Shown here in pieces: positions 1 to 9,885 of a DNA stretch of 64,000 nucleotides. The DNA comes from Streptomyces erythrochromogenes. GTDB taxonomy: Bacteria > Actinomycetota > Actinomycetes > Streptomycetales > Streptomycetaceae. The translations under genes and the position numbers were made by a program. Numbering within the stretch: position 1 is the first letter of the stretch; each line of letters begins with the position of its first letter. Under the pieces are notes generated by a model. The model was not told the DNA's origin. It did not search any database and saw nothing but the letters and a program-made list of their open reading frames with translations. The DNA lies in the NCBI RefSeq assembly GCF_036170895.1, contig NZ_CP108036.1:6297501-6361500 (forward strand), read 5' to 3'.

Positions 1-1273
<1,273 letters not shown>

Positions 1274-1380
1274 CAGTTGCTCGCGTCCACTGTGTTAGTT
1301 CTGAAGCAACGAACAGTTGCTGGTTTCTAGAGCTGGAACACATAACTACAAAGTGTGCTTGTTCGCTCGAAACCGATAGG

Positions 1381-1499
1381 GTTTCGGTGGTCATAGCGTT
1401 AGGGAAACGCCCGGTTACATTCCGAACCCGGAAGCTAAGCCTTTCAGCGCCGATGGTACTGCAGGGGGGACCCTGTGGGAGAGTAGGACGCCGCCGAAC
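1381..1499 (+). rRNA. 5S ribosomal RNA
   Basis: A 5S rRNA of about 119 nt. Its 5' end (GTTTCGGTGG) pairs with its 3' end (CCGCCGAAC) to form helix I. The internal CCGAACCCGGAAGCTAAG segment is the conserved 5S core. It lies 107 bases after the 23S end and directly before a strong hairpin terminator, so it is the last gene of an rRNA operon. Confidence 0.97.
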
Positions 1500-1507
1500 A
1501 ATCTTTC

Positions 1508-1560
1508 AAAGGACCCTTGGTCCAGCGTTCAACGCTGGACCAAGGGTCCTTTTTTGTTTT
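1508..1560 (+). terminator. Intrinsic terminator of the rRNA operon
   Basis: Perfect 22-bp inverted repeat (1508-1529 with 1531-1552) followed by a T-rich run to 1560 (TTTTTGTTTT). It begins 9 bases after the 5S gene. It is an unusually long stem with a clear U-tract for a high-GC actinomycete, where U-tracts are often missing. Confidence 0.95.
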
Positions 1561-1642
1561 TCACCATCTTTACGCCGAAGCGCGGCCATGGGTTGGTTGC
1601 GCGAGAATGACTAGCGGTACCCCGAAGACAGGAGTCACACCC

Positions 1643-3946
1643 ATGTCCAACTCTCCCGACGATCGTCCGGAGCGCGAGCCTCGTCGCAACGACGGCGGTG
1701 ACAGGGGCGGCTACCGCGGGGGCCGTGACGACCGTGGCGGCGACCGTCCCCCGTTCCGTCGTGACGACCGCGGCGGTCGACCCACCGGTGGCAGCGGTGG
1801 CGGCGGCGGTGGCTACCGTCGCGACGACCGTGGTGGGCGTCCCGCCGGCGGTGGCGGCGGCTTCCGCCGTGACGACCGTGGTGGGGACCGTCCGTCCTAC
1901 CCGCGTCGCGATGACCGTGGCGGGGACCGTCCGTCCTACCCGCGTCGTGACGACCGGGGCGAGCGTCCCTCGTACCCGCGCCGTGACGACCGCGGTGGCG
2001 ACCGTCCCAGCTTCCCGCGTCGCGATGACCGCGGTGGCGACCGTCCCTCGTACCCGCGTCGTGATGATGACCGCGGTGGGTTCCGTGGCGGCCGTGACGA
2101 CCGCGGTGGCGACCGTCCGTCCTACCCGCGCCGCGACGACCGCGGTGGCGAGCGCCCCTCCTTCCGTCGCGACGACCGGGGCGACCGTCCGTCCTACCCG
2201 CGTCGCGACGACCGTGGTGGCGACCGTCCGTCGTACCCCCGTCGTGACGACCGTGGTGACCGTCCCTCGTACCCGCGTCGTGATGACGACCGTGGCGGTT
2301 TCCGTGGCGGCCGTGACGACCGCGGTGGCGAGCGTCCGTCCTACCCGCGTCGCGACGACCGTGGTGGCGACCGTCCCAGCTTCCCGCGTCGCGACGACCG
2401 CGGTGGCGACCGTCCCTCGTACCCCCGTCGTGACGACCGTGGTGACCGTCCCTCGTACCCGCGTCGTGATGACGACCGTGGCGGTTTCCGTGGCGGCCGT
2501 GACGACCGCGGTGGCGACCGCCCGTCCTACCCGCGCCGCGACGACCGCGGTGGCGACCGCCCCTCCTTCCGTCGTGACGACCGGGGCGACCGTCCGTCCT
2601 ACCCGCGCCGTGACGACCGTGGTGGCGACCGTCCGTCGTACCCCCGTCGTGACGACCGTGGTGACCGTCCCTCGTACCCGCGTCGTGATGACGACCGTGG
2701 CGGTTTCCGTGGCGGCCGTGACGACCGCGGTGGCGACCGCCCGTCCTACCCGCGCCGCGACGACCGCGGCGGGGACCGTCCGTCGTACCCGCGTCGTGAT
2801 GACGACCGCGGTGGGTTCCGTGGCGGCCGTGACGACCGTGGCGGGGACCGTCCGTCCTACCCGCGTCGCGACGACCGCCGCGACGACCGTGGCGGCGACC
2901 GTCCCTCCTACCCCCGTCGTGACGACCGCGGCGGCGACCGCGGTGGGTTCCGTGACGACCGTGGTGGCTACCGGGGTCGCGACGACCGTGGCGGCGACCG
3001 CGGCTACCGTTCGGACCGCGACCGTGACCCGGTCAAGCGGCTTCCGATCGACGAGGACGTCACCGGCCTCGAGATCGACGCCGACGTGCGCCAGGAGCTG
3101 CTGAGCCTGCCCAAGGGCCTGGCCGAAGAAGTCTCCAAGAACCTGGTCATGGTCGCCCGGCTGATCGACGAGGACCCCGAGCAGGCGTACGCGTACTCGC
3201 GCATCGCGCTGCGCCTTGCCTCCCGCGTCGCCGCCGTCCGCGAGGCCGCCGGTTTCGCCGCGTACGCCACGCAGAAGTACAGCGAGGCCCTCGCGGAGTT
3301 CCGCGCCGCCAAGCGCATGACCGGCTCCGTCGAGCTGTGGCCCGTCATGGCCGACTGCGAGCGCGGCCTCGGCCGTCCCGAGCGCGCCCTGGCCATGGCC
3401 GGCGAGCCCGAGGTGCAGAAGCTCGACAAGGCCGGCCAGGTCGAGATGCGTCTGGTCGCGGCCGGTGCCCGGCGGGACCAGGGGCAGCTCGAAGCGGCCA
3501 TCGTGACCCTGCAGAGCCCCGAGCTGGCGTCCAGCGCCGTCCAGCCGTGGACCGCGCGCCTGCGGTACGCCTACGCCGACGCCCTGCTGGCGGCCGGTCG
3601 TGAGGACGAGGCCCGCGAGTGGTTCGGCAAGGCCCTCGAGGCGGACAAGGAAGGGGCCACCGACGCCTCCGACCGTCTCGCCGAGCTCGACGGCGTCGAG
3701 TTCGTCGACGCCGCGATCGACCTGTCCGACGACGACGAGGTCGGGAACGACGACCTCGGCGAGGACGACCGGGACGAGGACATCGACGACGAGGACGACG
3801 AGGACATCGAGGACGAGGACCCGGCTGAGGTCGCCGCGGCCGAGCGCGCCACCGACGTCACCGAGTACTACGACGAGGACGACGAGGAGTACGAGTCGCT
3901 GGAGCAGTCCGCGGCCGACGCCGACGTCCGGGGCGACAAGGCCTGA
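1643..3946 (+). CDS. TPR protein with long Arg/Gly/Asp repeat N-terminus and acidic tail
   Basis: A 767-residue protein of unknown function. Residues ~1-465 are a low-complexity array built from variants of DRGGDRPSYPRRDD and DDRGGFRGGRDD, resembling eukaryotic RGG-type disordered RNA-binding regions. Residues ~466-690 are helical and TPR-like: the segments EQAYAYSRIALRLASR, KYSEALAEFRAAKRM and REDEAREWFGKALEAD have TPR spacing. Residues ~690-760 are strongly acidic (runs of D and E). The ATG at 1643 was chosen because GGAG lies at 1631-1634. The same frame stays open back to 1517, but that would start inside the rRNA terminator. The position 90 bases behind an rRNA operon and the polycationic-plus-polyanionic design suggest an RNA or ribosome-related role, which is inference only. 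Confidence 0.85.
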   Translation: MSNSPDDRPEREPRRNDGGDRGGYRGGRDDRGGDRPPFRRDDRGGRPTGGSGGGGGGYRRDDRGGRPAGGGGGFRRDDRGGDRPSYPRRDDRGGDRPSYPRRDDRGERPSYPRRDDRGGDRPSFPRRDDRGGDRPSYPRRDDDRGGFRGGRDDRGGDRPSYPRRDDRGGERPSFRRDDRGDRPSYPRRDDRGGDRPSYPRRDDRGDRPSYPRRDDDRGGFRGGRDDRGGERPSYPRRDDRGGDRPSFPRRDDRGGDRPSYPRRDDRGDRPSYPRRDDDRGGFRGGRDDRGGDRPSYPRRDDRGGDRPSFRRDDRGDRPSYPRRDDRGGDRPSYPRRDDRGDRPSYPRRDDDRGGFRGGRDDRGGDRPSYPRRDDRGGDRPSYPRRDDDRGGFRGGRDDRGGDRPSYPRRDDRRDDRGGDRPSYPRRDDRGGDRGGFRDDRGGYRGRDDRGGDRGYRSDRDRDPVKRLPIDEDVTGLEIDADVRQELLSLPKGLAEEVSKNLVMVARLIDEDPEQAYAYSRIALRLASRVAAVREAAGFAAYATQKYSEALAEFRAAKRMTGSVELWPVMADCERGLGRPERALAMAGEPEVQKLDKAGQVEMRLVAAGARRDQGQLEAAIVTLQSPELASSAVQPWTARLRYAYADALLAAGREDEAREWFGKALEADKEGATDASDRLAELDGVEFVDAAIDLSDDDEVGNDDLGEDDRDEDIDDEDDEDIEDEDPAEVAAAERATDVTEYYDEDDEEYESLEQSAADADVRGDKA
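1697..3020 (+). repeat. Coding tandem repeat array (Arg/Gly/Asp-rich)
   Basis: About 1.3 kb of imperfect tandem units of mostly 36-45 bp encoding DRGGDRPSYPRRD-type motifs. Higher-order blocks recur: PSYPRRDDDRGGFRGGRDD appears several times at larger spacing. Unit number is likely to vary between strains, and the stretch is prone to assembly collapse. Confidence 0.9.
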
Positions 3947-3964
3947 GCCGTGTTGACCTAGAGG

Positions 3965-4000
3965 AGAAGGGCGGTACCCCGAACGGGGTACCGCCCTTCT
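3965..4000. terminator. Bidirectional hairpin between convergent genes
   Basis: Perfect 16-bp inverted repeat (3965-3980 with 3985-4000) around a GAAC loop. It lies between the TPR gene ending at 3946 and the convergent DUF1015 gene ending at 4029, so it can serve both strands. Confidence 0.85.
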
Positions 4001-4028
4001 TCATGTCCGGCCCGTGTCCGGGAGGGGC

Positions 4029-5300
4029 TCAGCCCAGTCCGCGCAGGACCAGGCCGGTGGCCGGCTTCGGTCCGAAGGACGTCGACTTGCGGGGCATGGT
4101 GACCCCCTGGCGGGCGAGGTCGCGCACGACCTCCTCGCGTACGGGATGCAGCAGTACGGCGGTGCCCCCGTGCCGCTCGGCCATGGCCACCGTGGACGCG
4201 GCGTCGTGGATGTACGTGATCTGGTCGGGGGCGTCGGGGACGTGCCAGAGGGCGTCGAGCAGCGTCGCGTGCAGCACGGTGGCGTCCAGCCGGCGCCAGG
4301 CCTCGGGGCGGTCGTGGCGGACCGTGCGGTCGAGGAGGGCCAGGTCGGGATCGGTGACCAGGTGGAAGGTGCCGTCGCCGGCGAGGAGGAAGGCGTTGCC
4401 GCGTTCCGCCGCGTCCGAGAGGGCGTCCAAAGCCAGGGGGAGCGGTCCGTCGACCGGGCGGACCCGGAAGTGACCGGCGACGGCGGCCAGCGCGTCGGCG
4501 ACCGGGAGGCGGCGCAGCATCCGGTGGATGGCGCGGACCTGGAGCGGATAGCGGGCGGTGTCCACGAGGAGCACCAGGCCGAAGTCCCACGCGGTGGGGG
4601 AGGCGTGCTCCTCCTGGAGGCGCAGGTACGTCGCCCAGCGGTGGTGGCCGTCGGCGATGAGCGCCTGGCGGTGGCTGAGATCCGCCGTGACGGCGGCCAG
4701 TTCGGCCGGGTCCGTGATGGCCCAGAGTCGGTGCTGGAAGCCGTCCTCGGTGGTGGTCGACAGCAGCGGCGCGCGCTGGGCGGTCCGCTCGACGACCGCC
4801 GCCGCACCCGCCCCGGGGTCGTCGCCGCGGTAGGTGAGGAGGAGCGGTTCGAGGTTCGCGGAGGTGGCCCGCATCAGGCCCGCCCGGTCGGTCACCACGT
4901 CCGGCATGACGTCCTCGTGGGGGAGGACGATGCCGGCGTCGGCGGTGGACAGGGCGAGGGCGCCGATGATGCCGCGCTGCAGCAGCCCGGCCCGGCGCTG
5001 CTCGTACACGTACAGGGCGGGCTCGGGGTCGGCGGACAGGATGCCCCCGGCGAGCCAGTCCCGCAGGGTGCGCGCGGCCTGTTCGTTGCGCGCGGCCGGG
5101 GTGCCGGCCTGCGGGAGGATGAGGCGGACGATGTTGTGCGGGTCGGCGGATTCGAGGTGGTCGACTCCGTCGGGGCGCACGACCACGTCGTACGGCGGCG
5201 AGGTGACGGCGGCGAGGCTGCCGACACGCTCGGGGACGTAGCGCAGGCCATGGAACGGGATGAGGCGCAGCCCGTGGTCCGCGGTGCCAGAAGTGGTCAT
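4029..5300 (-). CDS. DUF1015 family protein
   Basis: A 423-residue soluble protein. The N-terminus (LIPFHGLRYVPERVG followed by VTSPPYDVV) and the internal IADGHHRWATYLRLQEE segment are hallmarks of the DUF1015 family. The HxxH-like GHHR motif is the most conserved part; in some members this domain has been linked to a Ser kinase or ATP-binding activity, but no function is established here. The length is normal. It is divergent from the HAD hydrolase at 5388 with an 87-base gap that must hold both promoters. No clear ribosome-binding site precedes the ATG at 5300. Confidence 0.9.
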   Translation of the reverse strand: MTTSGTADHGLRLIPFHGLRYVPERVGSLAAVTSPPYDVVVRPDGVDHLESADPHNIVRLILPQAGTPAARNEQAARTLRDWLAGGILSADPEPALYVYEQRRAGLLQRGIIGALALSTADAGIVLPHEDVMPDVVTDRAGLMRATSANLEPLLLTYRGDDPGAGAAAVVERTAQRAPLLSTTTEDGFQHRLWAITDPAELAAVTADLSHRQALIADGHHRWATYLRLQEEHASPTAWDFGLVLLVDTARYPLQVRAIHRMLRRLPVADALAAVAGHFRVRPVDGPLPLALDALSDAAERGNAFLLAGDGTFHLVTDPDLALLDRTVRHDRPEAWRRLDATVLHATLLDALWHVPDAPDQITYIHDAASTVAMAERHGGTAVLLHPVREEVVRDLARQGVTMPRKSTSFGPKPATGLVLRGLG

Positions 5301-5387
5301 TGGTGCATGGTAAATCGCGTCTCGCCATGCGGGATGATCGGGGCAGTACGGAATCGGACAAGATCGATCTCACAGGGAGCGGCCAGA

Positions 5388-6473
5388 ATGACCCGGCAGA
5401 TCAGGACCAGTCCTGCGGCGTGTGACCAGAGTCTGCACCAGGCGTACGACACCGCTCTCCTGGACCTGGACGGCGTGGTGTACGCGGGTGGGCGGGCCAT
5501 CGGCCACGCCGTGGAGTCCCTCGCGGCGGCCCGCGCCGACGGCATGCACCTCGCGTACGTGACGAACAACGCGCTGCGGACCCCGGAGGCGGTGGCGGAG
5601 CACCTGGGCGAACTGGGCATCCCGACGGACGCGGCCGAGGTGATCACCTCGGCGCAGGCCGTGGCCCGGTTGATCGCGGAGCAGGTGGAGCCGGGGTCCA
5701 AGGTGCTGGTGATCGGCGGGGAGGGGCTGCGGGTCGCGCTGCGCGAACGCGGGCTGGTGCCGGTCGAGTCCGCCGACGAGGAGGGGCTGGCGGCGGTCGT
5801 GCAGGGCTACGGGGGCCCGGACCTGGCGTGGGGCCGGTTCGCGGAGGCCTCGTACGCGATCAACCGGGGCGTGCCGTGGTACGCGTCGAACACCGACCTG
5901 ACGATCCCCGGTGGGCGGGGCATCGCGCCGGGCAACGGCGCCGCGGTGGAGGTCGTACGGATCGCCACGGGCGCGGAGCCGCAGGTGGCGGGCAAGCCCC
6001 TGCCCCCGATGCACCGGGAGACGGTGCTGCGGACCGGGGCGAAGCGGCCGCTGGTCGTCGGGGACCGGCTGGACACCGACATCGAGGGCGCGTTCAACGG
6101 GGAGGTGGACTCGCTGCTGGTGCTGACCGGGGTGACCGACGCGGAGCAGCTGCTGCGGGCCGAGCCCCGGCACCGGCCGACCTACGTGGACCGGGACCTG
6201 CGCGGGCTGCTGGCCGGCCAGCCGGAGGTGGTGCCGGCCGCGGAGGGGTTCCGCTGCGGGGGCTGGACCGCGGTCGCGCTGAACAACGGCGTGCTCGAAC
6301 TGCGCGAGGACGACGGAGAGGGCGGGGAGAGCGGCGTGAGCGGGGACGGCGGAACGGGCTTGGACCCGCTGGACGGGCTGCGGGCGCTGTGCGCAGCGGC
6401 CTGGACGGCCGCCGCCGAGGACGTGTGCACGCTGGACGCGGCGAAGGCGCTGGCCAGGCTGGGTCTTCAGTGA
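5388..6473 (+). CDS. HAD-IIA family hydrolase (NagD/4-nitrophenylphosphatase type)
   Basis: A 361-residue phosphatase of the haloacid dehalogenase superfamily, class IIA cap. Seen: catalytic motif I LLDLDGVVYAG near residue 25 (Asp nucleophile and acid/base Asp), motif II YVTNNALRTPEAV near residue 62, the ASNTDLTIPGG segment, GKPLPPMHRE, and motif IV LVVGDRLDTDIEGA. The substrate cannot be read from sequence; relatives remove phosphate from small phosphometabolites. The ATG at 5388 follows GGGAG (5375-5379). The frame is open far upstream, but that part is antisense to the DUF1015 gene and has no start signal. The C-terminal ~90 residues form an extra acidic/Gly-rich extension. Confidence 0.92.
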   Translation: MTRQIRTSPAACDQSLHQAYDTALLDLDGVVYAGGRAIGHAVESLAAARADGMHLAYVTNNALRTPEAVAEHLGELGIPTDAAEVITSAQAVARLIAEQVEPGSKVLVIGGEGLRVALRERGLVPVESADEEGLAAVVQGYGGPDLAWGRFAEASYAINRGVPWYASNTDLTIPGGRGIAPGNGAAVEVVRIATGAEPQVAGKPLPPMHRETVLRTGAKRPLVVGDRLDTDIEGAFNGEVDSLLVLTGVTDAEQLLRAEPRHRPTYVDRDLRGLLAGQPEVVPAAEGFRCGGWTAVALNNGVLELREDDGEGGESGVSGDGGTGLDPLDGLRALCAAAWTAAAEDVCTLDAAKALARLGLQ

Positions 6474-6495
6474 CCTCCGGGGGTCCGTTCGAGGC

Positions 6496-6514
6496 GGAGG
6501 CTAGGCTAACCTAA
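6496..6514 (+). promoter_or_regulatory. Iron box (DmdR/IdeR-type operator)
   Basis: The 19 bases GGAGGCTAGGCTAACCTAA match the DtxR/DmdR iron-box consensus TTAGGTTAGGCTAACCTAA at 16 of 19 positions. The site ends 5 bases before the GTG of the siderophore permease, so an iron-loaded DmdR-type repressor bound here would block the promoter or start. This predicts derepression under iron limitation. Confidence 0.85.
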
Positions 6515-6519
6515 CCTGC

Positions 6520-7578
6520 GTGTTGGTTGAGAGTCCCCCTGAATCCGGGCCAAGCGCGGCGCCCCCGCCGGACGCCGTCGCCCGCCCACGCCATGCCGCG
6601 CGTGCCGCGGGTCTGGCCGGCGCCTTCGCGGTGCTCGCCCTGATCGCGGTGCTGAGCATCGCCGTGGGCGCCAAGCAGATGCCCCTGGACGAGGTCTGGC
6701 ACGGCCTCTTCCACTACTCGGGGACCACCTCGGACGTGGTCGTGCGGGACCTGCGGGTCCCGCGCACCCTCCTCGGGCTGATGGTCGGCCTCGGGCTCGG
6801 CCTGTCCGGGGCGGTGATGCAGGCGCTGACCCGCAACCCGCTGGCCGAGCCCGGCATCCTCGGCGTCAACGCCGGTGCCGCGGCGGCCGTGGTCTCGGCG
6901 ATCAGTTTCTTCGGCGCGAGCTCGCTGAGCGAGTTCGTGTGGTGGGCCTTCCTCGGCGCCGCCGTGGTCTCGGTCGTCGTGTACGTGCTGGGTGGCAGCC
7001 GCAGCGCCACACCGGTACGCCTCGCGCTCGCCGGTACGGCGGCCAGCGCGGCCCTCGTCGGCTACATCAACGCCGTGCAGCTGATGGACAGCAAGGCGCT
7101 GGACAAGCTGCGCTTCTGGACGGTGGGGTCGCTGGCCTCGGCCAACATGGACACCGTCCGGCAGGTCGCCCCGTTCCTGCTGGTCGGCGCGGTGCTCGCG
7201 CTGTCGCTCGGCCGGCCGCTCAACGCGATGGCCATGGGCGACGACACGGCCAGGGCACTCGGCGCGAACCTGACGCGGACCCGGGTCGGCGCGATGCTCG
7301 CCATCACCCTGCTCTGCGGTGCGGCGACCGCCGCCTGCGGGCCCATCGTCTTCATCGGCCTGATGATCCCGCACCTCGTGCGGGTGTTCACCGGACCGGA
7401 CATGCGCTGGGTGCTGGCCTATTCGGCCGTCCTGTCACCCGTCCTGCTGCTCGGCGCGGACGTCGTCGGCCGGGTCGTCACCCGGCCCGCCGAGCTGCAG
7501 GTCGGCATCGTCACCGCGCTCATCGGCGGGCCCGTCTTCATCTACCTCGTCCGGCGCAAGAGGATGGCCCAGCTGTGA
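6520..7578 (+). CDS. FecCD-family iron-siderophore ABC transporter permease (first)
   Basis: A 352-residue integral membrane subunit with about ten hydrophobic segments. Family motifs: LRVPRTLLGLMVGLGLGLSG, MQALTRNPLAEPGILGVNAG and IVFIGLMIPHLVR. It would pair with the second permease and the ATPase to import ferric siderophores (BtuC/FecCD fold). The GTG at 6520 lies 5 bases after the iron box with no ribosome-binding site, so translation may be leaderless; an internal start is less likely because the next in-frame candidates would remove part of the N-terminal tail. No substrate-binding lipoprotein gene is adjacent, so it must lie elsewhere. Confidence 0.93.
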   Translation: MLVESPPESGPSAAPPPDAVARPRHAARAAGLAGAFAVLALIAVLSIAVGAKQMPLDEVWHGLFHYSGTTSDVVVRDLRVPRTLLGLMVGLGLGLSGAVMQALTRNPLAEPGILGVNAGAAAAVVSAISFFGASSLSEFVWWAFLGAAVVSVVVYVLGGSRSATPVRLALAGTAASAALVGYINAVQLMDSKALDKLRFWTVGSLASANMDTVRQVAPFLLVGAVLALSLGRPLNAMAMGDDTARALGANLTRTRVGAMLAITLLCGAATAACGPIVFIGLMIPHLVRVFTGPDMRWVLAYSAVLSPVLLLGADVVGRVVTRPAELQVGIVTALIGGPVFIYLVRRKRMAQL

Positions 7579-8621
7579 CCGTGACCGCCAAAGCCCGTCC
7601 CGTGCGGCTCCCGGGCGGGGTGTCGCTGCGGATCGAGCGGCGCGCCCTGGCCGTCGGCGCCCTGCTGGTCCTCGCCGCGTTCGCCATGTCCGTCCTGCTG
7701 ATCGGCACCGGCGACTTCGACATCGCGCCGTGGGACGTCGTACAGACCCTGTTCGGCAACGGCACCCCCGCCAACGACTTCATCGTCAACGACCTGCGGC
7801 TGCCGCGTGTGCTGGTCGCGCTGCTGGTCGGCGCCGCCCTCGGGATGGCCGGGGCCGTCTTCCAGTCGGTGACCCGCAACCCGCTCGGCTCGCCCGACCT
7901 CCTGGGCTTCTCGTACGGGTCCGCGGTCGGCGCCCTCGTCGTCATCATCCTGCTGAAGGGCTCGGCGACCGAGGTCGCCGCCGGCGCGCTGCTCGGCGGC
8001 CTGCTGGCAGGCGCCGCCGTCTACCTGCTGGCGTACAAGCGGGGCATCCACGGCTACCGGCTGGTCCTGGTGGGCATCGGCGCCTCCGCGATGCTGGTGG
8101 CCGTGATCCAGTACCTGATCACCAAGGCCCAGCTGGTGGAGGCCTCGCGGGCGATGGTCTGGCTGACCGGTTCGCTGGCCGGCCGGGACTGGGCGCAGGT
8201 GTGGCCGCTGCTGGTGACCTGCGCGGTGCTGTTCCCGCTGGTGCTGGGGCAGAGCCGGGCCCTGCGGATGATCGAGATGGGCGACGACGCGGCGTACGCG
8301 GTGGGGGTACGGGTGGAGCGCACCCGGCTGCTGCTGATGCTGGCCGCGATCCTGCTCACCACGGCGGCGAGCGCCGCGGCCGGGCCGATCAGCTTCGTCG
8401 CGCTCGCCGCGCCGCAGCTGGCACGGCGGCTGACCCGCTCGCCCGGCGCCAACCTGCTGACCGCCGCGCTCATGGGCTCGGTGGTGCTGCTGCTGTCGGA
8501 CTGGGCCTCGCAGCGGGCCTTCGGCGCGGACCAGCTGCCGGTGGGCGTGGTGACCGGGCTGGTCGGCGGTGTCTATCTGCTCTGGCTGCTCGTCACCGAG
8601 CGCAAGGCAGGACGTATATGA
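7575..8621 (+). CDS. FecCD-family iron-siderophore ABC transporter permease (second)
   Basis: A 348-residue paralogue of the preceding permease, with the same core motifs: LRLPRVLVALLVGAALGMAG, VTRNPLGSPDLLG and GPISFVALAAPQLARRL. The GTG at 7575 overlaps the upstream stop by four bases (GTGA), showing translational coupling; GTG 7581 is an alternative. Two different permeases in tandem is the usual arrangement for actinobacterial catecholate or hydroxamate siderophore importers. It shares the single iron-box promoter upstream. Confidence 0.93.
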   Translation: MTVTAKARPVRLPGGVSLRIERRALAVGALLVLAAFAMSVLLIGTGDFDIAPWDVVQTLFGNGTPANDFIVNDLRLPRVLVALLVGAALGMAGAVFQSVTRNPLGSPDLLGFSYGSAVGALVVIILLKGSATEVAAGALLGGLLAGAAVYLLAYKRGIHGYRLVLVGIGASAMLVAVIQYLITKAQLVEASRAMVWLTGSLAGRDWAQVWPLLVTCAVLFPLVLGQSRALRMIEMGDDAAYAVGVRVERTRLLLMLAAILLTTAASAAAGPISFVALAAPQLARRLTRSPGANLLTAALMGSVVLLLSDWASQRAFGADQLPVGVVTGLVGGVYLLWLLVTERKAGRI

Positions 8622-9448
8622 ACCTCAGGAGTGCGCAAGTGCAGCGGTTGACCGCGGAGAACGTGACCCTCGGCTACGACCAGCGGGTCATCGCCGAGAA
8701 CCTGTCGGTGGAGATCCCCGACAACTCCTTCACGGTGATCGTCGGCCCCAACGCCTGCGGCAAGTCCACGCTGCTGCGGGCCCTGTCGCGGATGCTGAAG
8801 CCTTCCGAGGGGCGGGTGCTGCTGGACGGGCAGGCCATCGGGTCCATGCCCGCGAAGAAGGTCGCCAAGACCCTGGGCCTGCTCCCGCAGTCCTCGATCG
8901 CGCCCGACGGCATCACGGTCGCCGACCTGGTCTCGCGCGGCCGGTACCCGCACCAGGGCCTGCTGCGGCAGTGGTCGCCCGAGGACGAGCGGATCGTGAA
9001 CGAGTCGATGGCCTCGACCGGGGTCGCCGAGCTCGCGGACCGGGCCGTGGACGAACTGTCGGGCGGGCAGCGGCAGCGCGTGTGGATCGCGATGGCGCTG
9101 GCCCAGCAGACCCCGCTGCTGCTGCTCGACGAGCCGACGACCTACCTGGACATCCAGCACCAGATCGACGTCCTGGACCTGTGCGCCGAACTGCACGAGA
9201 CCCGGGGGCGCACCCTCGTCGCCGTCCTGCACGACCTCAACCACGCCGCCCGCTACGCCACGCACCTGATCGCGATGCGGGGCGGGAAGGTCATCGCCGA
9301 GGGGCCGCCGCAGGAGGTGGTCACCGCGGACCTCGTGGAGAAGGTGTTCGGGCTGCGCTGCCAGGTCATCGACGACCCGGAGACGGGGACGCCGCTGGTG
9401 ATCCCGGCGGCGCGCCGCTCCCGCGCCCAGGCGGCCGCCGAGGTGTAG
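8618..9448 (+). CDS. Iron-siderophore ABC transporter ATP-binding protein
   Basis: A 276-residue FecE/FepC-type ATPase. Seen: Walker A GPNACGKSTLL near residue 44, Q-loop LLPQSS, ABC signature LSGGQRQRVWIAMAL, Walker B LLLLDEPTTYLD, and the switch His in VLHDLNHA. It energises the two permeases before it. ATG 8618 overlaps the permease stop by four bases (ATGA). GTG 8639 is an alternative start with a better-spaced AGGAG (8627-8631), which would give 269 residues. Confidence 0.94.
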   Translation: MNLRSAQVQRLTAENVTLGYDQRVIAENLSVEIPDNSFTVIVGPNACGKSTLLRALSRMLKPSEGRVLLDGQAIGSMPAKKVAKTLGLLPQSSIAPDGITVADLVSRGRYPHQGLLRQWSPEDERIVNESMASTGVAELADRAVDELSGGQRQRVWIAMALAQQTPLLLLDEPTTYLDIQHQIDVLDLCAELHETRGRTLVAVLHDLNHAARYATHLIAMRGGKVIAEGPPQEVVTADLVEKVFGLRCQVIDDPETGTPLVIPAARRSRAQAAAEV

Positions 9449-9472
9449 TGGCTCGGGGACGGCCGCTGCCGC

Positions 9473-9820
9473 CTAGAGCAGGCTCTTCAGCCGCAGCAGG
9501 TCGCGGAAGCCGGCCTCCAGCCTGACCCGGCCGGAGGCCCAGGCCTTCGCGAACTTCAGCTCGCCCGCGACCAGCGTGACCAGGTCGTCGCCGGTCAACG
9601 CGAGGCGGATCTCCGCCTTGCGGGCCGGCGGGCCCGGCGCGACCGCGTCCACCCGGATCCTGCCTCCGTCGAGGCGGCCCGTGAACGTCTGGTCCAGGTC
9701 CGTGATGTGGCAGCTGAGGGAGCGGTCGAACGCGGCCGCGCCGCGCACGCCGTCCTCGGCCCGCGCGAGGTTGTCGGAGAGTCGGTCGAGTGCTTCACGG
9801 CACTCCTGGATCGTAGCCAT
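9473..9820 (-). CDS. SCP2 sterol-binding domain protein
   Basis: A 115-residue single-domain protein. The pattern RIRVDAVAPGPPARKAEIRL, LTGDDLVTLVAGELKFAKAWASGRVRLEAGFRDLLRLKSLL resembles the lipid-binding SCP2 fold (the 'GELKFAKAWASGR' turn and C-terminal 'LLRLKSLL' helix). It probably binds a hydrophobic ligand; which one is unknown. It converges on the ABC ATPase (24-base gap) and is divergent from the small acidic gene at 9886. Confidence 0.85.
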   Translation of the reverse strand: MATIQECREALDRLSDNLARAEDGVRGAAAFDRSLSCHITDLDQTFTGRLDGGRIRVDAVAPGPPARKAEIRLALTGDDLVTLVAGELKFAKAWASGRVRLEAGFRDLLRLKSLL

Positions 9821-9885
9821 CGTGATCACGACCGTACCGCAGAGCCGCGCGTCGCCGTGGGGGCGCTTCGGGGTAGCGTCGTGGC

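Noticed and set aside
1697..3020. Possible CRISPR or satellite array
   Set aside because: Units are in frame, variable and coding, with no unique spacers.
1698..3104. 468-codon Val/Thr/Ala frame across the repeat array
   Set aside because: Shifted reading of the Arg/Gly repeats; the real frame has a ribosome-binding site, a TPR domain and a natural stop.
4014..5387. N-terminal extension of the HAD hydrolase frame
   Set aside because: Antisense to the DUF1015 gene and without a ribosome-binding site; the HAD fold is complete from 5388.
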